Positions 30,184 through 38,787 of a stretch of 64,000 nucleotides of DNA are shown piece by piece (the stretch's first letter is position 1; each line of letters begins with the position of its first letter). Position numbers and translations under genes: made by a program. This stretch comes from Akkermansia muciniphila (GTDB lineage: Bacteria; Verrucomicrobiota; Verrucomicrobiia; Verrucomicrobiales; Akkermansiaceae), in contig NZ_CP156688.1 in the NCBI RefSeq assembly GCF_040616545.1, positions 1 through 64,000 of the forward strand, given 5' to 3'. The notes beneath the pieces were generated by a model. The model saw nothing but the letters and a program-made list of their open reading frames with translations, did no database searches and was not told where the DNA came from.

Positions 30184-30783
30184 ATGAGCATGCCGCTTGC
30201 CGACTTGTTATTCCTGGCCTTCGCCCTGTCCGTAGACGCCTTTGTCGTGGCGTTCTCCTACGGCTTGCTCATCAAGCAAAAACGCTTGGTCAACGGCATC
30301 AAGCTTTCCGTGTCCACCGGGGCGGGACAATTCCTGATGCCCGTGCTGGGCTTCCTGCTCACGGGGTCCGTCCACCAGTACATTGCCGCCTGGGACCACT
30401 GGCTCGGCTTTGCCGTGTTCACGTTTCTGGGAGTCAACGTCATCCGGGAAGGCTGGAACCACCGCAATGAGGAGGAACACATGCCCCAAGTCACCAGCCT
30501 GACGCTGCCCACCCTCCTGGCCGTGGGGATTGCCACCAGCATAGACGCCCTGGTGGCGGGCATCAGCATCTACCTTTCTTCCGCCCAGTGCGGACCCGCC
30601 CCCACTCTCCACGCCGTGCTCCTCCCCGCCGCCGTCATCGGCCTCACCACCTTCCTGTGCACGGCGGCAGGCTTCTTCCTGACCCGGCGGCTGCACCGCT
30701 TCCCCACGTTCCACCTGGAAGCCGGAGCCGGGCTCATCCTCATCGGCCTGGGCGTTAAAATGCTCTGCGACCACCTGTGCTGA
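30184..30783 (+). CDS. mntP: Manganese efflux pump MntP-like
   Basis: A 199-residue integral membrane protein of the MntP (formerly DUF204) family, which exports Mn2+. It has six hydrophobic segments in two related halves, each with an acidic motif: ALSVDAFVVAFSYG in helix 1 and GIATSIDALVAGIS in helix 4. These Asp residues lie in the metal pathway of characterised MntP. The start at 30184 places the first helix at the N-terminus; the ATG at 30190 is an alternative. Metal control of this gene is usual in other bacteria, but no known riboswitch is visible. Confidence 0.93.
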   Translation: MSMPLADLLFLAFALSVDAFVVAFSYGLLIKQKRLVNGIKLSVSTGAGQFLMPVLGFLLTGSVHQYIAAWDHWLGFAVFTFLGVNVIREGWNHRNEEEHMPQVTSLTLPTLLAVGIATSIDALVAGISIYLSSAQCGPAPTLHAVLLPAAVIGLTTFLCTAAGFFLTRRLHRFPTFHLEAGAGLILIGLGVKMLCDHLC

Positions 30784-30892
30784 AAAATGCCCCGCGGCGA
30801 ATGATAAAACCCCCTTTCCGGCATCGTAGTAAGTCGGAAAACAAACTGGCTCCGGCCCCTTTTTTCCGCTATCCTTAAACAAGCTTTTCCAC

Positions 30893-33121
30893 ATGAATAT
30901 TTCACACCTTCTTCTCTGCACCTCCCTGCTCGCCGCGCCCGTCTGCATGGCTCAGGATTTGACGGAACCTGAAACTGAAGCGCCGTCCGCCATCAGCCAG
31001 CTTCCGGCCCCCCTGGCGCAGAAAATAGCCGCAGGCGACTTTGCCGGGCTGCAAACGGAACTCCGCTCCTCCCTCCTGAAGGCTGGAGAACAAACCAAAT
31101 CCGGACAAAAACTGCTTCAGGATAAACAATACCGCCACCTGCTGGACATTCACGAACTCCTGCGCGTCACGGGGCCGGACAACGTAAAGGCCGTTTTCTC
31201 CAAAAGCCCGCAGGATGCGGCCTTCATCAAGGCCTTTTTACAGGACCCCGCGTGGGTGGAACTCTACCTGGGAGCGGGCCTGATTCCGGAAAACTCTCCG
31301 GAAGGCCTTCAAATCCTTTCCGATATCTGGAAGGCGGACGGCAGAAGCGCGGACTTCCGGGACTACCAGTCCCTCGCCACGGGGCTGGCCTCCGTCTTCT
31401 CCACAGGCCCCATGGCGGGAAAGCTGAAAACCAATGCCGCCAGCAGCAACCCGGTGCGCCGCTACCAGATCTTCAAAAAACTGCATCAGGAAAACAAGCT
31501 GCATCCCGGCTTCATCAAGCTGCGCCCGTGGGAAATGCGCTTCGTCGTGGGCCACACGTGGGACGACAAATCCTACGAATGGAGCAATGAGCATGTCAAC
31601 CTCCCCTGGCGGCGGTATACGGACGCCTGCTGGGCCGCTCCCTATACGGGCAACAACTTCTTCGGAGACACCATCCAGGGCCCCCTTTTCTACGTGCCGT
31701 GGCGCGACGTCAACACCTCCGCGGAAAACACGCAAGTCATCGGCGGCGTGTGCGGCGGCCTCTCCTACTTCGGCACCATGGCGGCCCAGGCCCACGGCAT
31801 TCCCGCCTACCCGGTGGGGCAGCCCGGCCACTGCGCCTATGCGGTGCGCGTGAAGCGCGGGGAATGGAAAGGCGGCTTCGGCGGACCGGACGGAGGCATG
31901 CACAACCACATCTTCGGCGGGCAGGCCCCCACCTCCTACCTGCTGATGGAAACCGTCTTTGCGGACAACGCCAGGGCGGACCAGGCCTACCTGTGGGCCG
32001 CGCAGGCCCGGCTGGACGAAGCCGCAGGCAACAAGGACAAGGCCATCCAGGCCTGGGGGGAAGCTCTGAAACAGACGCCCCTGCACCCGTTCTTCCGGGC
32101 GGAGCTCCAGCGCCTGCTGCTGGAAAAGGAAGGCATGCAGCCCATCGACTGGTACGTTTACGCCAAAGACGCCCTCTCCCACTACAAGGGGAACGGCTTT
32201 GCCGCGTTCGACATCCTGAAAGACGTGCAGAACAAGTTCCTGATGGACATCCCGTCGGAAGACCGGATCGCCTGGTTCCGGGACCTGCATGAAACCATCG
32301 CCACCACACCCACGTCCTGGGCGGTGAAATTCCAGCCCGTGCTGGACTCCCAGTCCGCCTTCCTGACCAACCCGCAGGAAAAGGCGGCCTATCTGGAAAC
32401 AGTCCTCTCCACCCATCTGAAAACGGGGGACGGCACCAACTTTGGCCAGGCGCTGGAATGGGCCGTTAAAACCTTTGTGGAAAACGGACAGGCGGACGTC
32501 TTCTCCAACGCCTTTGCCAAGGTAGCCCAGCAAATGGGAGAAACCGGAACCACCGGAAAAGCCCCCGATCCCAAGAAGCTGAAGGAAGCTTACGGCAAAG
32601 CCATCTATGCCACGGAAATGGCCCGCTCCATTCCGGCCTTCCAGACCTTGAGCAAGGCGGCCGCCTCCTTCTCTGACGCCGACACGTCGGCCAACACGGT
32701 CAATGCCGCCATCCCCCAGGGCTGGAAGCTGGTGCCCGCGGACGGCATGGTCCGGTGCTCCACCACCTGCCAGTGGGACAGCCCGTGGGACCACATCAAC
32801 CTGCTGCGCCCCTGCGGCGGCTCCCAGCATACGGACAAGGAAGCTAATCCGAACGTCATTGTGGAACTGAAAAACGGCGTGAACCTGGCCGGACTGGTGG
32901 TCACCAAGCGGAACGGCAATGAAGACCGCATGAAGAAAATGGAGGTTTCCACCTCCACGGACGGAGCTACCTGGTTCCCGCTGGCCGCCACGGAAAACAT
33001 GCCCAAGGAATGGGTCATCACCGCTCCGGAAGGCACCAAGGCCAAGTGGATCAAGGTGGAGGCCAAGAACGCCCAGCCGGAATTCATGCACCTGCGCCAC
33101 ATCCTCGTTTACGAAAAATAA
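30893..33121 (+). CDS. Exported transglutaminase-like protein with C-terminal discoidin-like domain
   Basis: A 742-residue exported protein with signal peptide MNISHLLLCTSLLAAPVCMA. A helical N-terminal third is followed by a transglutaminase-like segment with candidate catalytic Cys287 (GGVCGGLSYFG) and His313 (GQPGHCAYAV). A helical repeat section resembling TPR comes next (KDKAIQAWGEALKQTPLHP). The last 130 residues (NLAGLVVTKRNGNEDR ... WIKVEAKNAQPEFMHLRHILVYEK) look like a discoidin/F5-8C carbohydrate-binding fold. A role in binding or processing envelope or host glycoprotein is inference. The next gene starts 26 bases later. Confidence 0.75.
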   Translation: MNISHLLLCTSLLAAPVCMAQDLTEPETEAPSAISQLPAPLAQKIAAGDFAGLQTELRSSLLKAGEQTKSGQKLLQDKQYRHLLDIHELLRVTGPDNVKAVFSKSPQDAAFIKAFLQDPAWVELYLGAGLIPENSPEGLQILSDIWKADGRSADFRDYQSLATGLASVFSTGPMAGKLKTNAASSNPVRRYQIFKKLHQENKLHPGFIKLRPWEMRFVVGHTWDDKSYEWSNEHVNLPWRRYTDACWAAPYTGNNFFGDTIQGPLFYVPWRDVNTSAENTQVIGGVCGGLSYFGTMAAQAHGIPAYPVGQPGHCAYAVRVKRGEWKGGFGGPDGGMHNHIFGGQAPTSYLLMETVFADNARADQAYLWAAQARLDEAAGNKDKAIQAWGEALKQTPLHPFFRAELQRLLLEKEGMQPIDWYVYAKDALSHYKGNGFAAFDILKDVQNKFLMDIPSEDRIAWFRDLHETIATTPTSWAVKFQPVLDSQSAFLTNPQEKAAYLETVLSTHLKTGDGTNFGQALEWAVKTFVENGQADVFSNAFAKVAQQMGETGTTGKAPDPKKLKEAYGKAIYATEMARSIPAFQTLSKAAASFSDADTSANTVNAAIPQGWKLVPADGMVRCSTTCQWDSPWDHINLLRPCGGSQHTDKEANPNVIVELKNGVNLAGLVVTKRNGNEDRMKKMEVSTSTDGATWFPLAATENMPKEWVITAPEGTKAKWIKVEAKNAQPEFMHLRHILVYEK

Positions 33122-33147
33122 CCCCCAGCACCCTTTCCATTAACGCC

Positions 33148-34365
33148 ATGTTTCATCATCTCAATACCATTCCCTGCCTGCTGGCCGCCGCCCTGTTCCT
33201 GGGCGCACCCCTCCAGGCGGCCCTTCCGGCCTACAACACCGTCAAGGATGAGGCCAAAACCGTCAACAAATACATGATCGTCGTGTGGGCCGGAACGGAC
33301 TGGTCCCCCAAGTCAAGGGAAGTCACCCGAGCCGTGGAGCACCTGGCCAAGGACTCCCCGGAACCCGTCCTCTGGTGCATCCAGGACGAACGGGAGGAAA
33401 TGACGGAAGAGGAAAAGAAACTGCCCAGGCCTCCCGGTGAAATCTGGAATATCCCGGCCATCCAGGTGGTTTCCCCCGCCGGCGGCATGGTCTTCCTGTC
33501 GGAAGGCGTTTCCAAGGAAACGCTGCCCGCCGTCATGAAGCAGGCGCTGGAAGCCGTGAAGCAGCAGGAGAAGGCCAATGCCCTGTGGGAAAAGGCGGAC
33601 GCCTCTTCCGGTGCGGCCGCGGCCCTTCTTTACGGGGAAGGCCTCCAGCAGCTTCCCCCGTACGCGGCCTCCGCCCGGAAGGACATTCTGGAAAAAATCA
33701 AGAAGGCGGACCCGGAAGACACCAAGGGCATGCACTTCAAATACACCTTCAAGCACCTGCCCTACATTGAAAAGGTACAGCGGATGGTGGAAGACTCCGG
33801 CAAAAACGGCGGGCAGAAAGACTACAAGGCCGCCCATGCCTATGTGGACAGGCAGCTCAAAATCCCCGGCCTGACTCCCCTGCAAAAACAGCAGGTCATG
33901 GCGGTCAGATTCTGGCTCTACCGCAATGAGGGGAAAAAGGACCAGGCGCTGAAAACCCTGGCGGACATCGCCAAAATCTCACCCAAGACCCTCATGGGTA
34001 CAGGCGCGCAGAACTACTACCGCTTCCTGACGGAACCCGTCACCCTGAAGGAGCCGCACTTCACGGGCTATGACCTCCGCCCGGAATTTACGCCCACCCG
34101 CGTCAACATCGGCAGCATGCTCAACGGCCCCGGAAACTACAAGATCACCTTCAAGATGAACAGCGGCGGCTGCAATATCCGCAACCCCCGCTTCATGCGG
34201 GGCAGCCGCGTGGTCAGTGAACTTCCCAAGGACCAGCAGGACAAAAACGGGCGGGAATTCACCCTGCGCTTCTCCGGCTCGGAAAAGCCGGACCTGGTCT
34301 TCGACTGCCAGGGCCAGGGCTGGTTTGAGGCGGACTGCGACATCATCGTGACCAAGGAATCCTGA
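33148..34365 (+). CDS. Exported thioredoxin-fold protein without redox cysteines
   Basis: A 405-residue protein with signal peptide MFHHLNTIPCLLAAALFLGAPLQA. Residues about 35-140 resemble thioredoxin-like domains (YMIVVWAGTDWSPKSREVTR), but the expected CxxC is S53-P-K-S56, so it cannot be a normal oxidoreductase. A helical middle part follows, then a C-terminal beta domain (YKITFKMNSGGCNIRNPRF) like those seen in Verrucomicrobia exported proteins. It lies 26 bases after the transglutaminase-like gene, so the two are probably co-transcribed. Function unknown. Confidence 0.72.
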   Translation: MFHHLNTIPCLLAAALFLGAPLQAALPAYNTVKDEAKTVNKYMIVVWAGTDWSPKSREVTRAVEHLAKDSPEPVLWCIQDEREEMTEEEKKLPRPPGEIWNIPAIQVVSPAGGMVFLSEGVSKETLPAVMKQALEAVKQQEKANALWEKADASSGAAAALLYGEGLQQLPPYAASARKDILEKIKKADPEDTKGMHFKYTFKHLPYIEKVQRMVEDSGKNGGQKDYKAAHAYVDRQLKIPGLTPLQKQQVMAVRFWLYRNEGKKDQALKTLADIAKISPKTLMGTGAQNYYRFLTEPVTLKEPHFTGYDLRPEFTPTRVNIGSMLNGPGNYKITFKMNSGGCNIRNPRFMRGSRVVSELPKDQQDKNGREFTLRFSGSEKPDLVFDCQGQGWFEADCDIIVTKES

Positions 34366-34418
34366 TTCCTTCCGGAAAGCGGCAGACGTACAAAATGCCC
34401 CCTATCGGAACCTTCAGC

Positions 34419-34457
34419 AAGGCAGGATATTCCCACGGGAATTCCTGCCTTCTTCTT
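34419..34457 (+). terminator. Intrinsic terminator between convergent genes
   Basis: AAGGCAGGA pairs with TCCTGCCTT, extended inside by ATTCC/GGAAT, and is followed by CTTCTTCTTCC. It lies 53 bases after the stop at 34365 and just before the end of the convergent rarA gene. Confidence 0.7.
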
Positions 34458-34487
34458 CCGGCGGAAAACGGAAGGGAACTGTCCTGT

Positions 34488-35867
34488 TCAGCTCTTCTTT
34501 CCGCCTTCTTGCGCTTCCTCCGCCAGCTTGCGGCGGTATTCCATGCGTTCCCTGATGCGCAGCTCCAGGCCGTTTCCGGTGGGGGTGTAGTAAACGCGGC
34601 CTTCCGGCAGGTAGGCCTGGGGGACGTAATGTTCCGGGTAATCATGGGAATACAGGTATTCCAGCCTGGCGGCGTCCGCACCGCCGGCGGCGGCCAGCTT
34701 CTTGCGCGTGGGCGTCCGGAGGTGTTCCGGCACCGCCAGCGTTTTTCCGTTGCGCACGTCCTCCATGGCGGCGTTGATGCCCATGTAGGCGGAATTGCTC
34801 TTGGGGGCCGTCGCCAGGTACACGGTAGCGTGCGCCAGCGGAATGCGGGCCTCCGGCATGCCGACCATTTCCGCCGCGCGCGCCGCATCCAGCGCCACGC
34901 GCAGGGCGTTGGAGTCCGCCAGCCCCACGTCTTCCGACGCGGCGATGACCAGCCTTCTGCCGATGAAGCGGATGTCCTCCCCGGCTTCCAGCATCATGCC
35001 CAGCCAGTACAGGGCGGCGTCCGGATCGGAGCCGCGCATGGATTTGATGAAGGCGGAAATCGTGTCGTAGTGGGAGTCCCCCAGGCGGTCGTACTTGATC
35101 GCCTTGCGCTGGATGGATTCCTCCGCCACGGAGAGATTCACATGAATAATGCCGTCTTCCCCCGCAGGAGTGGACAGAACGGCCACCTCCAGGGCCGTGA
35201 TGGCCTTCCGGGCGTCTCCGTCCGCCTTGGCGGCCAGATGGTTCAGCGCTTCCTCCTCCATGTCCACGCGGGAGGCTCCCAGTCCGCGCTCCGCATCCGC
35301 CAGGGCGCGTTTCAGCAGGGCGGCCAGTTCCTCCTCCGGCACCGGTTCCAGCGGAAAGACCTGGGAACGGGACAGCAGGGGGGAGTTGATCGCAAAGTAG
35401 GGGTTTTCCGTGGTCGCGCCGATGAACCTGACCGTTCCCTTTTCCAGATGGGGGAGCAGGACGTCCTGCTGCGCCTTGTTGAACCGGTGCAGCTCATCCA
35501 CAAAGAGGACGGTTTTCCGCCCGTGCATGCTCATCCTCATCTGCGCCTGGGCGATTTTTTCCCGGATGTCCGCCACGTTGGATTCCACCCCGTTGAGCAT
35601 CATGAAGTGGGCGTTCGTCGTCTGGGCGATGACGGCGGCCAGGGTGGTCTTTCCGCAGCCGGGAGGGCCGTAAAAAATCAGGGAGGTGAACCGGTCCGTT
35701 TCAATCGCGCGCCTCAGCAGCTTTCCCGGCGCCAGCAGGTGCTTCTGCCCGGCCACTTCATCCAGGGAGCGCGGGCGCATGCGCGCAGCAAGAGGCATGG
35801 CGGAGACGTCCGCTCCGGGTTCAAAGCCTCCCCGCGCCTCCGCTTCCTGTAAACTGAACAGATCCAT
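34488..35867 (-). CDS. rarA: Replication-associated recombination AAA ATPase RarA/MgsA
   Basis: A 459-residue clamp-loader-like AAA+ ATPase that acts at stalled replication forks. It begins MDLFSLQEAE, and the region MPLAARMRPRSLDEVAGQKHLL is the family hallmark. Walker A is GPPGCGKTTLAAV and Walker B LFVDELHRFNKAQQD, with sensor motif GATTENPYF. The C-terminal tetramerisation domain contains FIKSMRGSDPDAALYWLGMML and NSAYMGINAAMEDV. I chose the ATG at 35867 over longer in-frame starts, since the family starts here. Confidence 0.96.
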   Translation of the reverse strand: MDLFSLQEAEARGGFEPGADVSAMPLAARMRPRSLDEVAGQKHLLAPGKLLRRAIETDRFTSLIFYGPPGCGKTTLAAVIAQTTNAHFMMLNGVESNVADIREKIAQAQMRMSMHGRKTVLFVDELHRFNKAQQDVLLPHLEKGTVRFIGATTENPYFAINSPLLSRSQVFPLEPVPEEELAALLKRALADAERGLGASRVDMEEEALNHLAAKADGDARKAITALEVAVLSTPAGEDGIIHVNLSVAEESIQRKAIKYDRLGDSHYDTISAFIKSMRGSDPDAALYWLGMMLEAGEDIRFIGRRLVIAASEDVGLADSNALRVALDAARAAEMVGMPEARIPLAHATVYLATAPKSNSAYMGINAAMEDVRNGKTLAVPEHLRTPTRKKLAAAGGADAARLEYLYSHDYPEHYVPQAYLPEGRVYYTPTGNGLELRIRERMEYRRKLAEEAQEGGKKS

Positions 35868-35959
35868 CAAAGGCACTTTACCCGGTCGCAGGAGCGGAGG
35901 AAAGGCCAATCCCCGGAATGCGGCAAGTTTCCCGCCCGGGTATGGAGGGGAGTTCCATG

Positions 35960-36355
35960 TTATCCAAAAACGGACCAGCAGGAGAGCATCAGGACCATGC
36001 AGACAGGGGCAAGCACGCTGAACATCAGCCCCGCCACAGCCAGTCCCCTGCGGTTCACCTCCCAATAGCGGAGGGAGGCTATCAGCATCCAGATGGGGAG
36101 TATAATCATGTGGATGAGCGCCAGAAGCCCCCAGCCCGCCAGCGCCAGCAAGAAGAGCCAGGGTTCCGAACCGTCCGTGTCATTGGTAGGCATCAGAAAG
36201 CCAAAGATGCGGTACACGAGCAGAAAGGAAATGAATGCGGCAAAAGGTATCCATCCCCAGCGGGCTTCCTCCTTCCGGCGGGCCATCACCAGTTCAAGAT
36301 AGGGATCATCAAGCGCAGATAATTGGTTGGCAGAAGAATTTCTGTAGGGATTCAT
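35960..36355 (-). CDS. Small membrane protein
   Basis: A 131-residue protein with a polar N-terminus (MNPYRNSSANQLSALDDPYLELV) followed by three or four hydrophobic segments (WIPFAAFISFLLVY, FLLALAGWGLLALIHMIILPIWML, LAVAGLMFSVLAPVCMVLM). The layout is common in uncharacterised gut-bacterial membrane proteins. I do not recognise a function. It lies 92 bases upstream of rarA on the same strand and could be transcribed with it. Confidence 0.65.
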   Translation of the reverse strand: MNPYRNSSANQLSALDDPYLELVMARRKEEARWGWIPFAAFISFLLVYRIFGFLMPTNDTDGSEPWLFLLALAGWGLLALIHMIILPIWMLIASLRYWEVNRRGLAVAGLMFSVLAPVCMVLMLSCWSVFG

Positions 36356-36724
36356 ATCGTTTTTGGTCTCTATTATTAACCCTCCCTCCTGTCAATGATA
36401 TTCAATGCCGGAGACTGTCCTTTCTGTAGGAAATACCGTTCTCTAACAAACATGAAATATCAACTTGCGCCAATCATCTTCCTGTAACTTCAACGTACTG
36501 CCGCATTCCATAAAACATGCTTCATGATGAATGAATTTCCATTTTTTCCGGCGATTCGTTTCCCCCGCTTTTCCCGCTCCGGAAAAAAGCCTTTTGAGTG
36601 ATTCACTTTACGGCTTCCGGGCATATTTGTCATACACGCGCCGTTTTCCCGGCAAAAAAGGACTGCCTCCGCCGCAGGAGCGGAGACAGTCCCTGAATAA
36701 TGGTAAACCGGAAATTCCGGAAAG
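36356..36724. other. Gap of 369 bases between the membrane protein and epimerase genes
   Basis: I see no gene. The left part (36356-36530) is AT-rich and probably holds the promoter of the minus-strand membrane protein gene. The right part holds the epimerase terminator (36654-36692). Confidence 0.5.
36654..36692 (-). terminator. Intrinsic terminator of the sugar-nucleotide operon
   Basis: Read on the minus strand, GGACTGTCTCCGC and GCGGAGGCAGTCC form a long stem with one mismatch, followed by TTTTTTG. It begins 33 bases after the epimerase stop. This is a strong intrinsic terminator for the three-gene operon. Confidence 0.88.
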
Positions 36725-37651
36725 TTACTTGCCCAGGATGCCCTTGAAGTATTCCAGCGTTGTCGCCAGGCCTTCCGGCAGGGTGTGCTTGGGCTGCCAT
36801 CCGGCGTTGCGGAGCTTGTCCGCGCAGGCGCGGGAATGCTTCACGTCGCCGGCGCGTTCCGGGGCATGGAGCACCTTGGAGGAGGAACCCGCGGCCTTGA
36901 TGATGTTCTGCGCCAGTTCTTCAATGGTGATCTGGCCGCCGTACCCGGCATTGAACACGCCGGTGACTTCCGGGTGTTCCGCCACGAAGGTGAGGGCTCC
37001 CACGATGTCCTTCACGTAAATGAAGTCACGTGTCTGGGTGCCGTCCCCGTACACGGTGATGTCTTCTCCCTTGACGGCTTTTTCAATGAAGATGGGCACC
37101 GCGGCGGCATAGGCCCCCTTGGGGTCCTGCCGTGGGCCGAAGACGTTGAAGAAGCGCACGGCGGCCGTGTTGACCCTGCCTTCCGCCCGGAACATGTTGA
37201 GGTAGTATTCCCCGTCCAGCTTGGTGATGGCATAGGGGCTCTTGGGTTCCGGGTACATGGTTTCCAGCTTGGGCACCGTGGGGTTGTCCCCATAGATGGC
37301 GGCGGAAGACGCCAGCACGATTTTCTTGACTCCGGCGGCGGAAGCTTCCTCCAGCACGTTCAGAAGGCCGTTGACGTTGATGTCAATGCACTCGCCGATC
37401 TTGCTCATGGATTCCGGCACGGAGACGAGCGCGGCCATGTGGAAGATGTAGTCCACCCCCTGCACCGCCTGGCGAACCAGCTCCCGGTCGCAGATGGAGC
37501 CTTCAATGAAGGTGTGCTTGAGACCGTCCAGGTTCTTGAGGTAGCCCGTGCGCAGGTTGTCCAGCACGCGGATTTCCTCCGCCTTGTCCTGATAGTGTTC
37601 CACAATGTGGGAACCGATGAATCCGGCGCCGCCGGTTACGAGAATCTTCAT
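36725..37651 (-). CDS. NAD-dependent sugar epimerase (UDP-hexose 4-epimerase-like)
   Basis: A 308-residue extended short-chain dehydrogenase. The Rossmann motif is TGGAGFIGSHIVEHY at the N-terminus, with substrate region FHMAALVSVPESM, catalytic YAITK (Tyr-x3-Lys), and FFNVFGPRQDPKG. This pattern fits GalE/WbpP-like 4-epimerases acting on UDP-Glc(NAc). It is last in a minus-strand operon after a NahK-like kinase (gap 29 bases). In that context interconversion of UDP-GlcNAc and UDP-GalNAc, or UDP-Glc and UDP-Gal, is likely; which one is not determined. Confidence 0.9.
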   Translation of the reverse strand: MKILVTGGAGFIGSHIVEHYQDKAEEIRVLDNLRTGYLKNLDGLKHTFIEGSICDRELVRQAVQGVDYIFHMAALVSVPESMSKIGECIDINVNGLLNVLEEASAAGVKKIVLASSAAIYGDNPTVPKLETMYPEPKSPYAITKLDGEYYLNMFRAEGRVNTAAVRFFNVFGPRQDPKGAYAAAVPIFIEKAVKGEDITVYGDGTQTRDFIYVKDIVGALTFVAEHPEVTGVFNAGYGGQITIEELAQNIIKAAGSSSKVLHAPERAGDVKHSRACADKLRNAGWQPKHTLPEGLATTLEYFKGILGK

Positions 37652-37680
37652 GTGTTTTTTCCGATGTTGGTAGGTATTGA

Positions 37681-38775
37681 TTAGTAGCGGTCCACAACGG
37701 CCTTCATTTCATCCATCTGCGCCTCGATGGATTCCACCAGGGCCATCTGCGTGCGGCAGCGGTCCAGGTTGTGTTCCGGGCGGTGGATCTTGAAGTACAC
37801 GTCGCCGGACAGGTAGTCCGTCAGGAAGCGGATGCCGCATTCCATCGTGAGCAATTTGCCGGAGAACGGCAGCAGGCTCTTTTCCAGAGGCGTCAGGAAG
37901 CTTTTGGCGGAGCTCAGGTAACCCTGCACCAGGGCCTCAAACATGAACATGCGCATGGTGACCTTGGAGGTGTCCTTTTCATCTTCCGCGGCGGGGGACG
38001 TGGCCGTGCGGATCATGTCCCCGAAGTCATAGATGGCGGAGCCGGGCATCGTGGTGTCCAGGTCAATCACGCAGATGCCCTCCCCGGTCACGTCGTCCAG
38101 CATCACGTTGTTCAGCTTGGTATCGTTGTGCGTGCAGCGCAGGGGCAGTTCTCCGGATTTCAGGTAGTCCACCACCAGATGGCAGTCCGCCTCACGGGAA
38201 AGGTACCAGTCTATTTCCTTCTGCACTTCCTTCACGCGGCCCAGGGGGTCGGACTGGATGGCTTCTTTCAGAGCCGCCAGGCGGGAGGTGGTGTTGTGGA
38301 AATCGGGAATGGTTTCAAACAGGGGTTCGCCGGGAAGGTCTGCCGTCAGCTTCTGGAACTCGCCGAAGGCGCGCGCCGCTTCCTGGCACTGCCTGGTGGT
38401 TTCAATCTGGTCGTAAGTGCGTGCGCGTTCAATGAACGGGTACACGCGCCAGCAGTTGCCGTCCGCGTCCAGGGCGTACGGCTTGCCGTCCACGGAGGGA
38501 ACCAGCGTGAGGGTGCGGCGGTAGGCTTCCGGGCACTGCTCCTCCTTCAGGCGTTTCAGGGCGTGGTCCGTCACGCGCTTCACGTTTTCCATCAGGGGGA
38601 TGGGCTGCTTGAACACGTTATGGTTCACGCGCTGGAGGATGTAGCGGATGCGCTGCCCCGCCTGGTCCACCCAGATGCAGTAGGTGTCGTTGATGTGGCC
38701 GCTGCCGTAGGAGTAACCGTGGACGAAGTCGCCGCGGAGATCGAACAGGGATGATACAGCCTTGAGATCGTGCAT
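37681..38775 (-). CDS. NahK-like anomeric sugar kinase (aminoglycoside phosphotransferase fold)
   Basis: A 364-residue kinase of the APH fold. The Brenner-type motif HNDTKLNNVML supplies the catalytic Asp, and VIDLDTTMPG the metal-binding Asp. The N-terminal part has YSYGSGHINDTYCI and RYILQRVNHNVF, matching N-acetylhexosamine 1-kinases such as bifidobacterial NahK, which phosphorylate the anomeric OH of GlcNAc/GalNAc. It lies between a nucleotidyltransferase and an epimerase gene, which fits a route from free HexNAc to UDP-HexNAc. Substrate is inferred from family and context only. Confidence 0.85.
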   Translation of the reverse strand: MHDLKAVSSLFDLRGDFVHGYSYGSGHINDTYCIWVDQAGQRIRYILQRVNHNVFKQPIPLMENVKRVTDHALKRLKEEQCPEAYRRTLTLVPSVDGKPYALDADGNCWRVYPFIERARTYDQIETTRQCQEAARAFGEFQKLTADLPGEPLFETIPDFHNTTSRLAALKEAIQSDPLGRVKEVQKEIDWYLSREADCHLVVDYLKSGELPLRCTHNDTKLNNVMLDDVTGEGICVIDLDTTMPGSAIYDFGDMIRTATSPAAEDEKDTSKVTMRMFMFEALVQGYLSSAKSFLTPLEKSLLPFSGKLLTMECGIRFLTDYLSGDVYFKIHRPEHNLDRCRTQMALVESIEAQMDEMKAVVDRY

Positions 38776-38787
38776 GGGAAAAGGGGC

